In this document: one piece after another, positions 7,212-15,173 of the stretch
Numbering within the stretch: the stretch's first letter is position 1
Layout of the letters: every line of letters starts with the position of its first letter
Source: Streptomyces lavendulae subsp. lavendulae
Lineage (GTDB): Bacteria; Actinomycetota; Actinomycetes; Streptomycetales; Streptomycetaceae
Assembly (NCBI RefSeq): GCF_002803845.1
Contig: NZ_CP024985.1
Span: forward strand, 744,001-808,000
Direction: 5' to 3'
Length of the DNA stretch: 64,000 nt
Program-made: the position numbers and the translations under genes
Notes under the pieces: generated by a model
Database searches by the model: none
The model's input: the letters and a program-made list of their open reading frames with translations, nothing else
What the model was told of the DNA's origin: nothing

Positions 7212-8141
7212 TCAGCCGCGGTCCGCTCCCGGGCTCCCGTGGGCGGCCGCGGGCCGTCGCGCGCAGTGGCGGGCGACGGTGTCGGCGAAGGTGCGCGCCA
7301 GGGGGGAGAGGGCGTCCCAGCGGCGGACGGCCCAGCCGGCTCCCAGGGGCGGGAGGGCGGGGAGCGGGACCAGGCGCAGGCCCGCGTGACCGGGGCCGAG
7401 CCAGCCGGGGAGGGCGGGCACCAGGGCGCAGCCCAGTCCCAGCTCGGCCAGCAGGATCGCGGTGTCCCAGTCGGCGACGCTGGTGTCGAAGACGGCGCGG
7501 ATGCCCGATTCCCTCAGCCAGTGGTCGAGGTGGGAGCGGGAGGTCGAGTTCCCGGGCAGTCCGACGATGCGGATGCCCTCCAGGTCGGCGGGGGCGATGG
7601 ACGGGTTCGCGGCCAGGGGGTGGTCGGCGCTGACGGCCAGGACCCAGGGCAGTTCGACGACGGGCCGCTGTTCGATGCCGCGCACCGGCTCGCCCATCGT
7701 GATCCAGGCGAGGTCGACCCGGCCCGCGGCCACCGCCCCGCAGCAGCCCCGGCTGGAGTTCTCCGTCTCGAACTCCAGGCTGACCTGCGGGAACCGGCGC
7801 CGGAAGTCGACGACGGCGTCGGACATGAAGTGACGGACCGTCGTGGCACCGGTGGTGATCCGGACGGAGCCGCCGTCGCCGCGTACGAGGTCGTCGATGT
7901 CGCGCAGGGCGCGGTCGATGCTGCCGAGGCCTTCGTCGACGGCCATCCACAGGAGGTGTCCGGCCTGGGTGGGGACCACCCCGCGGGGGTGGCGCTCCAG
8001 GAGGCTGAGGCCGAGCTCGCGTTCGAGGCGTTTCACGTGCTGGCTGACGGCCGACTGGGTGCAGTCCATGTCGCGGGCCACGGCGCTGAGCGAACCCGCC
8101 TTGCACACCGCCGAGAAGAAGCGAAGATCATCAAGGGTCAC
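7212..8141 (-). CDS. LysR-family transcriptional regulator
   Basis: 309 residues. The N-terminal winged helix (LDDLRFFSAVCKAGSLSAVARDMDCTQSAVSQHVKRLE) is followed by a periplasmic-binding-fold effector domain. It begins at GTG with no usable Shine-Dalgarno; a TAGCTT -10 box ends 6 bases upstream, suggesting a leaderless mRNA. That box lies inside the palindrome at 8138-8165, so autorepression is plausible. It is divergent from the DUF6817 gene. The effector is unknown. Confidence 0.9.
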   Translation of the reverse strand: MTLDDLRFFSAVCKAGSLSAVARDMDCTQSAVSQHVKRLERELGLSLLERHPRGVVPTQAGHLLWMAVDEGLGSIDRALRDIDDLVRGDGGSVRITTGATTVRHFMSDAVVDFRRRFPQVSLEFETENSSRGCCGAVAAGRVDLAWITMGEPVRGIEQRPVVELPWVLAVSADHPLAANPSIAPADLEGIRIVGLPGNSTSRSHLDHWLRESGIRAVFDTSVADWDTAILLAELGLGCALVPALPGWLGPGHAGLRLVPLPALPPLGAGWAVRRWDALSPLARTFADTVARHCARRPAAAHGSPGADRG

Positions 8142-8165
8142 TCCCCCAAGCTATCCCTTGGGTGA
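8138..8165. promoter_or_regulatory. Candidate LysR operator overlapping its own -10 box
   Basis: CCCAAG-CTATCC-CTTGGG with outer GTCAC/GTGAC half-sites forms an imperfect palindrome. It covers the TAGCTT -10 (minus, 8153-8148) of the LysR gene. Confidence 0.55.
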
Positions 8166-8235
8166 CTGGAACCAAACCCTAGGATTGACTTGGATATTGG
8201 GCCTTGCCATGATCTTTCCCGGGCCCAGGGCGGCA

Positions 8236-8289
8236 ACCCGGCAGGGGCCTGAGCACCGGTCCGGACCACCGCTCAGGCCCCTGCCGGGT
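8236..8289. repeat. 54-base perfect inverted repeat (19-bp arms) between the LysR and DUF6817 genes
   Basis: Arms 8236-8254 and 8271-8289 are perfectly complementary, and the 16-base loop holds a further palindrome (GGTCCGGACC). No T-run follows. It lies 40 bases before the DUF6817 start and downstream of a TTGACT-like -35, so it would sit in the 5' leader or block read-through from the divergent promoter. Confidence 0.8.
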
Positions 8290-8329
8290 GTCGACCCGAC
8301 CTCACCCCACCCGGGAAGGAACGATCCAG

Positions 8330-8884
8330 ATGCCACGATCGGCCGACCGCGTATCCGCCGCCTTTCGCCTCCTTGAGGAGCTCGGCGCCTCCACCGCCGA
8401 CCATCCCGGCGGCACCCTCGGCGCACATCTGCAACGGGTCCGGGAGCAGCTCGAACGCTGGGACGCCCGCCCCGCCCTCCAGCTCGCCGGACTGTGTCAC
8501 GCCTTCTACGGGACCGACGGCTTCGCCACCGCGCCCCTGCCGCTCGGGCAGCGTTCCCGGCTGGCGGAGGTGATCGGCGCCGAAGCCGAATCGCTCGTCT
8601 ACTTCTACGCGAGCTGCGACCGCGACGCGTCCTACCCCACGCTGGCCGACGCCGGCTCGCCCTTCCGCGACCGGTTCACCGGCGCCCGGTTCGTCCCCAC
8701 CCTGCGCCGGCGCAGTGACTTCGTGGAACTGACCGCCGCCAACGAGGTGGACATCGCCCGCGTCGACGGCGACTTCCGCGCGCGGTGGGGAGCCGACCTC
8801 CTGTCCATGTTCACCCGGCTGCGGCCGCTGCTGAGCCCGCCGGCCTGGCAGGACTGCGTGACGGTGCTCGCACCCTCCCCTTAG
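8330..8884 (+). CDS. DUF6817-like (HD-like helical) protein
   Basis: 184 residues. HLQRVREQLERWDARPALQLAGLCHAFYGTDGF and VYFYASCDR match a family I recall as DUF6817, helical with His/Asp positions reminiscent of degenerate HD phosphohydrolases. Activity is unknown. The ATG at 8330 has GGAAGGAA upstream. It is preceded by an extreme hairpin and faces a LysR regulator, which may control it. Confidence 0.75.
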   Translation: MPRSADRVSAAFRLLEELGASTADHPGGTLGAHLQRVREQLERWDARPALQLAGLCHAFYGTDGFATAPLPLGQRSRLAEVIGAEAESLVYFYASCDRDASYPTLADAGSPFRDRFTGARFVPTLRRRSDFVELTAANEVDIARVDGDFRARWGADLLSMFTRLRPLLSPPAWQDCVTVLAPSP

Positions 8885-8891
8885 TTACGCA

Positions 8892-8924
8892 AACTTCCCT
8901 CGCTCATGTACTTTGAGGGAAGTT
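8892..8924. promoter_or_regulatory. Candidate operator upstream of the excisionase-like gene
   Basis: A perfect 10-bp inverted repeat, AACTTCCCTC and GAGGGAAGTT, is separated by 13 bases and begins 8 bases after the upstream stop codon. The A+T-rich centre and position before a DNA-binding-protein gene suggest an operator more than a terminator. Confidence 0.5.
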
Positions 8925-8974
8925 AAGGTCCCCACCGTGGGTGGACGCGGGGCGGGGAGCGGAGTGGCGACGGG

Positions 8975-9421
8975 ATGGACGGCGTGGCGCGGCAGCAGCT
9001 CTACTACTCGGTGGAACAGGTGGCGGACCTGCTGGGGCTGCACGTACGGACCGTCCGGGGGTACGTCCGGGAGGGCCGCCTGAAGGCGGCCCTCGTCGGC
9101 CGGCAGTACCGGATCACCCACGAGGACCTGGAGGCCTTCACCGGCCTCCCCGCTCCCTCGCCCGCGCGCGCCGCCCGCCCCGCGCGGCACACCGAGGTGT
9201 CGGGCATCGTGCAGATCGACGCGATCGGCCCCGGTTCCGTCGACCGCCTGACCAATCTGCTGATGGCCGCCGTCGCGGGCCGCCACGGCGACGACCGGCT
9301 GCGCGTGGAGAGCGTCCACGACAGGGAACGCGCCACCCTCAAGATCATCGTCTTGGGCGGCCTGGACGCCACGGCCGAACTCCTGCGGCTCATCGACTCG
9401 GTGATCGAGGACCTGGAATGA
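8975..9421 (+). CDS. Excisionase/MerR-like helix-turn-helix protein
   Basis: 148 residues. Residues 8-55 form a winged HTH of the excisionase (Xis/MerR) type: YYSVEQVADLLGLHVRTVRGYVREGRLKAALVGRQYRITHEDLEAF. Residues 75-148 form a separate alpha/beta domain (SGIVQIDAIGPGSVDRLTN, then TLKIIVLGGLDATAELL) that may sense a ligand or mediate oligomerisation. No integrase or att site is nearby, so a stand-alone regulator is likelier than an excisionase. It is followed after 43 bases by a DUF4180 gene, probably one operon. Confidence 0.8.
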   Translation: MDGVARQQLYYSVEQVADLLGLHVRTVRGYVREGRLKAALVGRQYRITHEDLEAFTGLPAPSPARAARPARHTEVSGIVQIDAIGPGSVDRLTNLLMAAVAGRHGDDRLRVESVHDRERATLKIIVLGGLDATAELLRLIDSVIEDLE

Positions 9422-9464
9422 TCCGGCGACCGCCGGACCGCCCCACGACGAAAGGGACGCCCCC

Positions 9465-9839
9465 GTGGCCGACACCATCGAGGAACTCGCCGGCACCTCC
9501 GTACTCTTCCGCTCGGGCGACGGGGCTCCCGTCCGTGACGAACGGGACGCGACCGACCTGATCGGCGAGAGCATGTTCCGCGGCGCACGGTGGGTCGTGC
9601 TGCCGGCCGAGTGCCTGCCGGAGGACTTCTTCCGGCTGCGCACTCGTCTCGCGGGCACCGTCGTGCAGAAGTTCGCCAACTACCGGATGGGGCTGGCGGT
9701 CATCGGCGACATCAACCACCACGTCGAAGCCAGCGACTCCCTGCGGGACTTCGTCCGGGAGAGCAACCGCGGCACCCAGCTGTGGTTCCTGTCCGACACG
9801 GAGGCCTTCCGCACCCGGCTGGCCGGCCTCCGGGGCTGA
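9465..9839 (+). CDS. DUF4180 domain protein
   Basis: 124 residues, starting at GTG. The DUF4180 pattern is visible: DATDLIGESMFRGARWVVLPAECLPEDFFRLRTRLAGTVVQKFANY and MGLAVIGDINHHVEASDSLRDFVRESNRG. The function is unknown, but members are often encoded beside small HTH regulators, as here. A hairpin terminator follows at 9860-9891. Confidence 0.85.
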   Translation: MADTIEELAGTSVLFRSGDGAPVRDERDATDLIGESMFRGARWVVLPAECLPEDFFRLRTRLAGTVVQKFANYRMGLAVIGDINHHVEASDSLRDFVRESNRGTQLWFLSDTEAFRTRLAGLRG

Positions 9840-9859
9840 GGGACCAGAGGGAGCGGTGG

Positions 9860-9891
9860 CCCGCCCCGGGGAACGGAGGGCCCGGGGCGGG
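9860..9891. terminator. Terminator between the DUF4180 and beta-lactamase genes
   Basis: A perfect 11-bp stem (9860-9870 with 9881-9891) lies between two convergent genes. Confidence 0.6.
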
Positions 9892-9980
9892 GGGTGCACC
9901 CGCTACCTCAACGAGCGACCGAAGAATCGGTTCCGCACACCCACCGAACCGGCATGCCGAACCGGGCAGCCGGCGGCCCC

Positions 9981-10898
9981 TCAGCCGAGGGCCGACGCCA
10001 GCAGCGCTGCCGTCTTGGCCACGAGCGGGTTGTCGGCGACCGCGTCCGGCCGGTCGTGGGTCGTCAGGACGACCATCACCACCGGCGGGCGGTGCGGGGG
10101 CCAGGTGACGCCGGCGTCGTTGTTCGTGCCGTACGCGCCGCCGCCGGTCTTGTCGCCCAGGGTCCAGTCGGCGGGCAGGCCCTTGCGGAAGCGTTCGGTG
10201 CTCGTCGTGTTCGCCAGGAGCCAGCCGGTGAGCCGCTCGCGGTCCCGCGGGGCGAGCGCGTCGCCGAGGACGAGTTCGCCGTAGGTCCGCCCGATGGCGC
10301 GCGGGGTGGTGGTGTCGGTGAGCCGGCCGGGCTCGGCGGAGTTCAGTTCGGGCTCCCAGCGGTCCAGCCGGGTGGTCCGGTCCCCCACCGACCGGCAGAA
10401 ACGGGTGACCGCCTCCGGGCCGCCCAGCTCCCGGAGCAGCAGGTTCGCCGCGGCGTTGTCGCTCTGGCAGATGGCGGCGGCGCACAGCCGCTCGACGGTC
10501 ATGCCGGCCGCGAGGTTCTCGGGCAGGCCGGTGACCGGCCCGAACCCGGAGTCCTTCACTTCCTGTTCGGTGTAGAAGAGGCGTGTGGCCAGGAACTCGC
10601 CGTCCCGGTCGAGGTCGCGCAGGACGGCGGCGACGGCGAGGGTCTTGAAGACCGAGCACATCGGAAAGCGCTCCTCCGCGCGGTGGAGGACGGTCCGGCC
10701 GGTGGCCGTGTCCCGGGCGTACACGCCCAGGCGGGCGGAGTGTTCCTGTTCGAGGGCGCGCAGCTGCCGCAGGACGTCCGGGTTCCCCCGCGGGGCCGCG
10801 AAGGCCGTGGACCCGCCCAGGGGGATCCCCGCCACCGCCGCCCCCGCGGCGGCGGTCAGTACGGCACGACGGCTCGGACGGGCTCCTGTGGTCCCCAC
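9981..10898 (-). CDS. bla: Class A beta-lactamase, Tat-exported
   Basis: 305 residues, starting at GTG with GGGGAGAG upstream. A twin-arginine signal (PSRRAVLTAAAGAAVAG) leads to secretion. All class A motifs are present: SVFK (Ser82/Lys85), SDN (146-148), EPELN (Glu182, the deacylation base) and KTG (250-252), so it should hydrolyse beta-lactams. Streptomyces often carry such enzymes; no blaR/blaI-type or LysR regulator is adjacent. Confidence 0.93.
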   Translation of the reverse strand: MGTTGARPSRRAVLTAAAGAAVAGIPLGGSTAFAAPRGNPDVLRQLRALEQEHSARLGVYARDTATGRTVLHRAEERFPMCSVFKTLAVAAVLRDLDRDGEFLATRLFYTEQEVKDSGFGPVTGLPENLAAGMTVERLCAAAICQSDNAAANLLLRELGGPEAVTRFCRSVGDRTTRLDRWEPELNSAEPGRLTDTTTPRAIGRTYGELVLGDALAPRDRERLTGWLLANTTSTERFRKGLPADWTLGDKTGGGAYGTNNDAGVTWPPHRPPVVMVVLTTHDRPDAVADNPLVAKTAALLASALG

Positions 10899-10993
10899 GA
10901 TGCGCTCTCCCCTACGGCTCTTGCGGTCCCCGTACTCCCTTCAGAACGCACCGGGCGGCCCGCCGGTTCCCTCGCGCACCACCGGTCGGCCGT

Positions 10994-11857
10994 TCAGCCG
11001 TTCAGCGTCGCTTCGATCCATCCCCGGTAGGCGGGCACCGAGGTCCAGATCCCGGGGCCGTTGCCGCACTTGGGGTCCACGGCGTGGTCGCCGTCGCCGG
11101 AGGTGGCGCCGACGAGCCTCCACCGGCCGCCGGCCCGCTGGATCTGCGGTCCGCCGGAGTCTCCGTAGCAGGCCATCGCGCCGGGCTCCCGGCTGGTCGT
11201 GCACAGCTCGGTGGCGGCCTTCAGTCCGAGGCACACGCTCGGGGCGGCGCTGCGGGTGTCCAGCTCCTGCAGCCGCTCGGACAGCACCCACTCCTCGGCG
11301 GTCTGTACGTCGGCCAGGGCTCCGAAGCCGAGGATGCGGGTGTCGGCGCCCACCCGGGGTGCGCGTGCGGCGATCTCGATCGGCTGCTGCGGGACCGGAC
11401 GGTCCAGTCTGAGCAGGGCGATGTCGTCGTGCGAGCGGCCGTCCCGCCCGTCGTAGCCGGGGTGGACGACCTTCTCGACGATCGTGCGGACCGTGCCGCC
11501 CGTGTGCCGCCGCTCGCTGCCGACCCTGACGGTGCCGGTCGGGTGGGAGGTCGGCGTGTCCTCGGCGCAGTGGGCGGCGGTGACCACCCAGTCGCGTGCG
11601 ATCAGCGATCCGCCGCACACCCCGGCGATCCGCCCGCTGCCGTAGGCGTAGGTCATCGGGATGGACACCATGAACGGGTAGGGCCCGACGGCGTCGTGCC
11701 CGTTGACGATGGCGTGGGCCCCGCCGCCCGTCACGGTCGCGCACAGCGCGGCGACCGCCCCGATCACGGCGACCCGGACCGGTGCACGGCGCGGCGGACG
11801 GGTGCGGGCGGCGGCCCGGGGCGGGGCCGGCGGGGTGGCAGGGGTGGCAGGGGACAT
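10994..11857 (-). CDS. Secreted chymotrypsin-fold serine protease (S1) with unusual S1 pocket
   Basis: 287 residues. The signal peptide ends at GGGAHA and the next residues are IVNGHDAV, the S1 mature N-terminus, so signal cleavage after AHA would directly expose Ile50 without a propeptide. The triad is His96 (TAAHC), Asp145 (DDIALL) and Ser234 (GDSGGP). The specificity residue six positions before the Ser, Asp189 in trypsins, is Met228 here (GAMACYGDSGGP), so Arg/Lys specificity is not expected. The ATG at 11857 has AAGGG upstream; a longer reading from 11899 is less likely. Confidence 0.88.
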   Translation of the reverse strand: MSPATPATPPAPPRAAARTRPPRRAPVRVAVIGAVAALCATVTGGGAHAIVNGHDAVGPYPFMVSIPMTYAYGSGRIAGVCGGSLIARDWVVTAAHCAEDTPTSHPTGTVRVGSERRHTGGTVRTIVEKVVHPGYDGRDGRSHDDIALLRLDRPVPQQPIEIAARAPRVGADTRILGFGALADVQTAEEWVLSERLQELDTRSAAPSVCLGLKAATELCTTSREPGAMACYGDSGGPQIQRAGGRWRLVGATSGDGDHAVDPKCGNGPGIWTSVPAYRGWIEATLNG

Positions 11858-12022
11858 GGCAGCGCCCTTCGCTAGGCCGCCCCGCTGGGGAACGGCCACC
11901 TTGCCACCGTAGGCGGATCCCGGCCCCGTCGGCCACGCGGGCGGCCGGTTCGGACCGCTCGGCCGGATCCGGGCGTGACCCCGGCCCCGGACGCTCGTTG
12001 AACGGGGCGGTCAGCGAAGTGC

Positions 12023-12055
12023 ACGGAGCCCCGGGCTGGTGTCCCGGGGCTCCGT
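12023..12055. terminator. Hairpin terminator downstream of the small secreted protein gene
   Basis: A perfect 13-bp stem (12023-12035 with 12043-12055) has a 7-base loop. It lies 40 bases after the stop of the minus-strand gene at 12095. Confidence 0.7.
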
Positions 12056-12094
12056 GGTGGGTGCGGGGCCGCCGGGGTGCGCATCCGGGCGGGG

Positions 12095-12571
12095 TCAGTA
12101 GACGAGCTTGTACGTCACGTCCTTCGCGACCGGCGCCGGCGCGGTGTCCGGGTAGACGAGCCGGATCTTGGTGAAGCGCCGCAGGTCGGGGGCGGTGGGC
12201 CATTGGTCCGGCTCACTCAGGGTCACCTTCACCGGGTAGCCGCGGAAGCGGCCCTCCGCGCAGTTGGGGCGGCATTCGTTCACCATGTCGGTTCCGGTGG
12301 CCGTCGCGGTCCGCCGGCCCCAGCTGTCCCAGTGCAGCCGGACGAGGCGGTTGTTGCCGTCACCGCAGGCCAGCACGAAGTCGTCGGGGCGCACCTGCGC
12401 CTGCTCGAAGCAGTCGACGAGCACCACGGGTTCCTGTTCCGGTGGGGCCGCGGGCCGCGCGGCGGCCGGAACGGCCGCCACGGCCAGGGCGGCGGCCGCG
12501 CACAGCACGGTGGTCGTACGCAGCCCGCGCCGGGGCGTGCGGATGAGCCGTTGGTCTCCTGAAGCGTCCAC
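12095..12571 (-). CDS. Small secreted protein, unknown function
   Basis: 158 residues from a GTG with GGGAGG upstream. A positively charged start and hydrophobic stretch (RRGLRTTTVLCAAAALAVAAVPAAARP) form a Sec signal. The mature part of about 120 residues has four Cys, allowing two disulfides (VDCFEQ, LACGDG, NECRPNC), and ends in VTYKLVY. A similar layout occurs in many uncharacterised Streptomyces exported proteins. Confidence 0.75.
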   Translation of the reverse strand: MDASGDQRLIRTPRRGLRTTTVLCAAAALAVAAVPAAARPAAPPEQEPVVLVDCFEQAQVRPDDFVLACGDGNNRLVRLHWDSWGRRTATATGTDMVNECRPNCAEGRFRGYPVKVTLSEPDQWPTAPDLRRFTKIRLVYPDTAPAPVAKDVTYKLVY

Positions 12572-13025
12572 GAGGCCTCCCTCGCCCGTCCGGACTGCTG
12601 TCGGCACTGAGGCCAAGCCCAGCTTCCCCCACTCGGGGGAACCCCGCACCCGCTGGGACCCCGGCAGCCGTGCCGGGACGCCCTGGACGATCTTCCTCAG
12701 GCCCCGCCCCGTGCGCGGCCGCGGCCCCCTCGCCGGCGGCCGGGAAAGCCCGCGACCTTCGCCGCGCCGTGGGCGCCGCTGCTGCCCGCGAGGAGCAGCG
12801 GGGTGGCGTCGGGGGGCCGGCGGCCGAGCGGTGCGTCGTTGACGGCGGAGAACTCCTGGGATCCGGGCACGGCGAACTCCGCGGCACCCGGCGGCAGTTG
12901 ACCGATTCTCCCCGTCGTCCGGGACGGTTTGCGGTGGGCGGCGGTGGCGTTCGGTGTGCGGATTCAGGTGAAATGGGCGGTGTCCTTTGTCCGTTCGCCG
13001 GTCCTGCACCGTTCCGGGGGAGCCC
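12572..13025. other. 454-base intergenic region, no supported gene
   Basis: Only anti-sense shadow frames with Arg/Pro/Gly-biased translations are open here. The last 90 bases, A+T-richer around 12945-12995, probably hold the promoter of the zinc-finger gene at 13026. I see no RNA gene or strong hairpin. Confidence 0.5.
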
Positions 13026-13442
13026 GTGTACCAGCATCGTCCTCGCCGTCCCGCTCATTCGTTACGCGCAGAGGCGGCGTTCCACACCCGCCTCGCCGAC
13101 GCCGGGGCGCAGCTCCTCGAACCCGTCTGGCTCGGCAACGCCACCCCGCACCGCATCCGTTGCGCGGCCGGCCATCTGTGCGCCCCGCGGCCGTCGAACG
13201 TGCAGCAGGGGCAGGGCCTGTGCCGGACCTGTGCGCGCAAGGACCCGGCCGCCGCCTCGGCCGCCTTCCTGGAACGCCTGGCGGCCGTAGGCGCGGTCCT
13301 CCTCGAACCCCTGTGGCTCGGCGTCCACACCCCTCACCTCATCCGTTGCGCCACGGGCCACATCAGCCACCGGCGTCCGTCCGCGGTGCGCCGCAGCGGC
13401 CGGGTCTGCCGCGCCTGCCGGGGGCCCCGACGGCCGGGGTAG
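13026..13442 (+). CDS. Tandem treble-clef zinc-finger-like protein
   Basis: 138 residues from a GTG with GGGGGAG upstream. Two homologous units of about 55 residues follow each other: residues about 18-70 and 75-130. Each has the form AF-x2-RL-x3-GA-x-LLEP-x-WLG, HxIRCxxGH, then CRxC. The Cys-GlyHis and Cys-x2-Cys pairs look like one zinc site per unit, resembling DUF4379/probable zinc-ribbon domains found beside Vsr-type nucleases. No nuclease domain is present. A nucleic-acid-binding role is inference. Confidence 0.7.
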   Translation: MYQHRPRRPAHSLRAEAAFHTRLADAGAQLLEPVWLGNATPHRIRCAAGHLCAPRPSNVQQGQGLCRTCARKDPAAASAAFLERLAAVGAVLLEPLWLGVHTPHLIRCATGHISHRRPSAVRRSGRVCRACRGPRRPG

Positions 13443-13550
13443 TGTCGGCCGGGGATCGCCTCGTGCCCGCGATCGGCGTGGTGCCCGCGCACGGCCGTAC
13501 GGAGGGCCGCGGCCCCGGCCCGCTTCGCACTCTGCACCCAGGAGCCACTC

Positions 13551-13892
13551 ATGGCGCGCTCGCTCGACGGTCTCGTCTTCGTCCCGGTGGCCGATCAGGC
13601 ACCCGGTCAGGTCGGCCGCCGGACCCGTTTCGAGTACCACGAGCAGGACGGCCACGTCTGGGCCGAGTACCGGGGCGGGGACGTCGTCAGGGGGCACCTC
13701 GTCGGTACCCGGTCCGGTGACACCGTCGACTTCCGCTACGTCCAGCTCCGGCTCGACGGCACGACGGCGTCCGGGCACTGCGTCTCGCTCGTGCGGGCCC
13801 TCGCCGACGGCCGCCTGCGCCTGGAGGAGACCTGGACGTGGGAGTCCCAGGAGGGGAGCGGCACCAGCGTCGTCGAGCAGCCGCCGGTCTGA
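13551..13892 (+). CDS. Conserved small protein often annotated N-acetylglutamate synthase
   Basis: 113 residues, nearly all beta: TRFEYHEQDGHVWAEYRGGDVVRGHLVGT, VDFRYVQLRLDGTTASGHC, LRLEETWTWES. Homologues in firmicutes and actinomycetes carry the label n-acetylglutamate synthase, but there is no GNAT fold here and I think the label is unfounded. A lipocalin/avidin-like barrel is plausible. Function unknown. Confidence 0.75.
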   Translation: MARSLDGLVFVPVADQAPGQVGRRTRFEYHEQDGHVWAEYRGGDVVRGHLVGTRSGDTVDFRYVQLRLDGTTASGHCVSLVRALADGRLRLEETWTWESQEGSGTSVVEQPPV

Positions 13893-13940
13893 GCCCCGGC
13901 GTCCGCGGCCGGGCGGTCGTCCCCGCCGGCCGCCGGGTGG

Positions 13941-15173
13941 TCACAGGCGCAGGACGACCAGGGCGGTGTCGTCGGTGATGCCGGCGGGCGGGACCAGGTC
14001 GGTCAGGAGGGCGTCGGCCAGGCTCTCGGGGTCGGCGGCGCGGTGGCGGACGACGGAGTCGGCGAGCCGGCGCAGGCCGATGTCGATGTCCTCGTGGCGG
14101 CGCTCGACGAGTCCGTCGGTGTAGAGGACGAGGGTGGAGCCCTCCGTGAAGCCGGCCCGGCTCTGGGGGCGGGTGACGTGTTCGGGGCGGGCGCCCAGCG
14201 GGGGGTCGGTCGCCAGGTCGAGGAAGGTCACGGTGCCGTCCGGGGCGCAGAGCACCGGCGGGGGGTGGCCGGCGCTGCTGTAGGTGAGGGTGTGGCCGGA
14301 CCAGTCGATGAAAACCGACACGGCGGTGGTGGACTCGGCGCCCTTGACGAAGCGGGCGTACAGGCCGAGCACCTCCAGGGCCTGGGCGGGGCCCGCCGCG
14401 ACCCGGGACGCGGCGGACAGGGCGCTGCGGAGCTGGCCCATGACACCGGCGGCCCGCAGTCCGTGGCCGACGACGTCACCGACGGCGACCGCGGTGTACC
14501 GGCGGCCGGGCAGGTCGAACAGGTCGTACCAGTCGCCGCACACGTTGAGGGATCCGGTGGCGGGCCGGTAGCGCACCGCGGCGCTGTGGTGACCCAGCGG
14601 GTCGGGCTCGGGCAGCATCGCCTCCTGGAGGTGGAGCGCGACCTCGCGTTCGCGGGCGTGGGCGTCGCGCAGGCGCTGGTTGAGCTCCTGGAGTTCCCGG
14701 GCGCGGGTGTAGAGCTCTGCCTCCAGGACCCGGGCGCGCTCACCGCCGCTGCGGGTGCCGCGGGCCCGGATGAGTTCCGTGACTTCCTCCACCCGGTGCA
14801 GCACGAGCGCCACGGAACCGTCCGGGCCGAACACCGGTACGTTCACGGGGCTCCAGTAGCGCTCCTCCCAGGTCCCGGGCCGGTCGGGGTCCTCCACGTC
14901 GTAGCGCTGCAGGGCCATGCTGTCGGCTTCCCCGGAGGCGGCGACCCGGCACAGGGAGGCGTGCAGGTTGCGCATGCCGCTGGCGGCCGGGTCGTCGGGG
15001 TTGTCGGGGAAGACGTCGAAGAGGTAGCGGCCCAGGACCTCCTCGCGCGTGCGGCCCGACAGCCGCAGGTAGGCCTCGTTGGCCTCGGCGAAGACGAGGT
15101 CCTTGCTCAGCAGGGCGACCGCACCCGGCAGGGCCCGGAAAACCGCTTCGAAATCGATCCCGGTAGCGCCCAC
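13941..15173 (-). CDS. PAS-domain PP2C (SpoIIE-type) serine phosphatase
   Basis: 410 residues: an N-terminal PAS domain (residues 6-125; FRALPGAVALLSKDLVFAEANEAYLRLSGRT), a coiled coil at about 130-185 (ARELQELNQRLRDAHARE) ending in the LQEAMLPE motif of this family, then a PP2C domain with metal-binding aspartates in CGDWYD, VGDVVGHG and ITDDTALVV. Such proteins dephosphorylate anti-anti-sigma factors in response to signals sensed by PAS. No sigma/anti-sigma genes are adjacent, so the partner is elsewhere. Confidence 0.9.
   Translation of the reverse strand: MGATGIDFEAVFRALPGAVALLSKDLVFAEANEAYLRLSGRTREEVLGRYLFDVFPDNPDDPAASGMRNLHASLCRVAASGEADSMALQRYDVEDPDRPGTWEERYWSPVNVPVFGPDGSVALVLHRVEEVTELIRARGTRSGGERARVLEAELYTRARELQELNQRLRDAHAREREVALHLQEAMLPEPDPLGHHSAAVRYRPATGSLNVCGDWYDLFDLPGRRYTAVAVGDVVGHGLRAAGVMGQLRSALSAASRVAAGPAQALEVLGLYARFVKGAESTTAVSVFIDWSGHTLTYSSAGHPPPVLCAPDGTVTFLDLATDPPLGARPEHVTRPQSRAGFTEGSTLVLYTDGLVERRHEDIDIGLRRLADSVVRHRAADPESLADALLTDLVPPAGITDDTALVVLRL

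Noticed and set aside
5743..8106. 787-codon open frame on the minus strand
   Set aside because: It crosses the lipoprotein and regulator genes and has low-complexity translation; no domain is visible.
12572..13025. Possible degraded gene in the intergenic region
   Set aside because: Open frames exist on both strands, but none shows a motif, start signal or recognisable homology.
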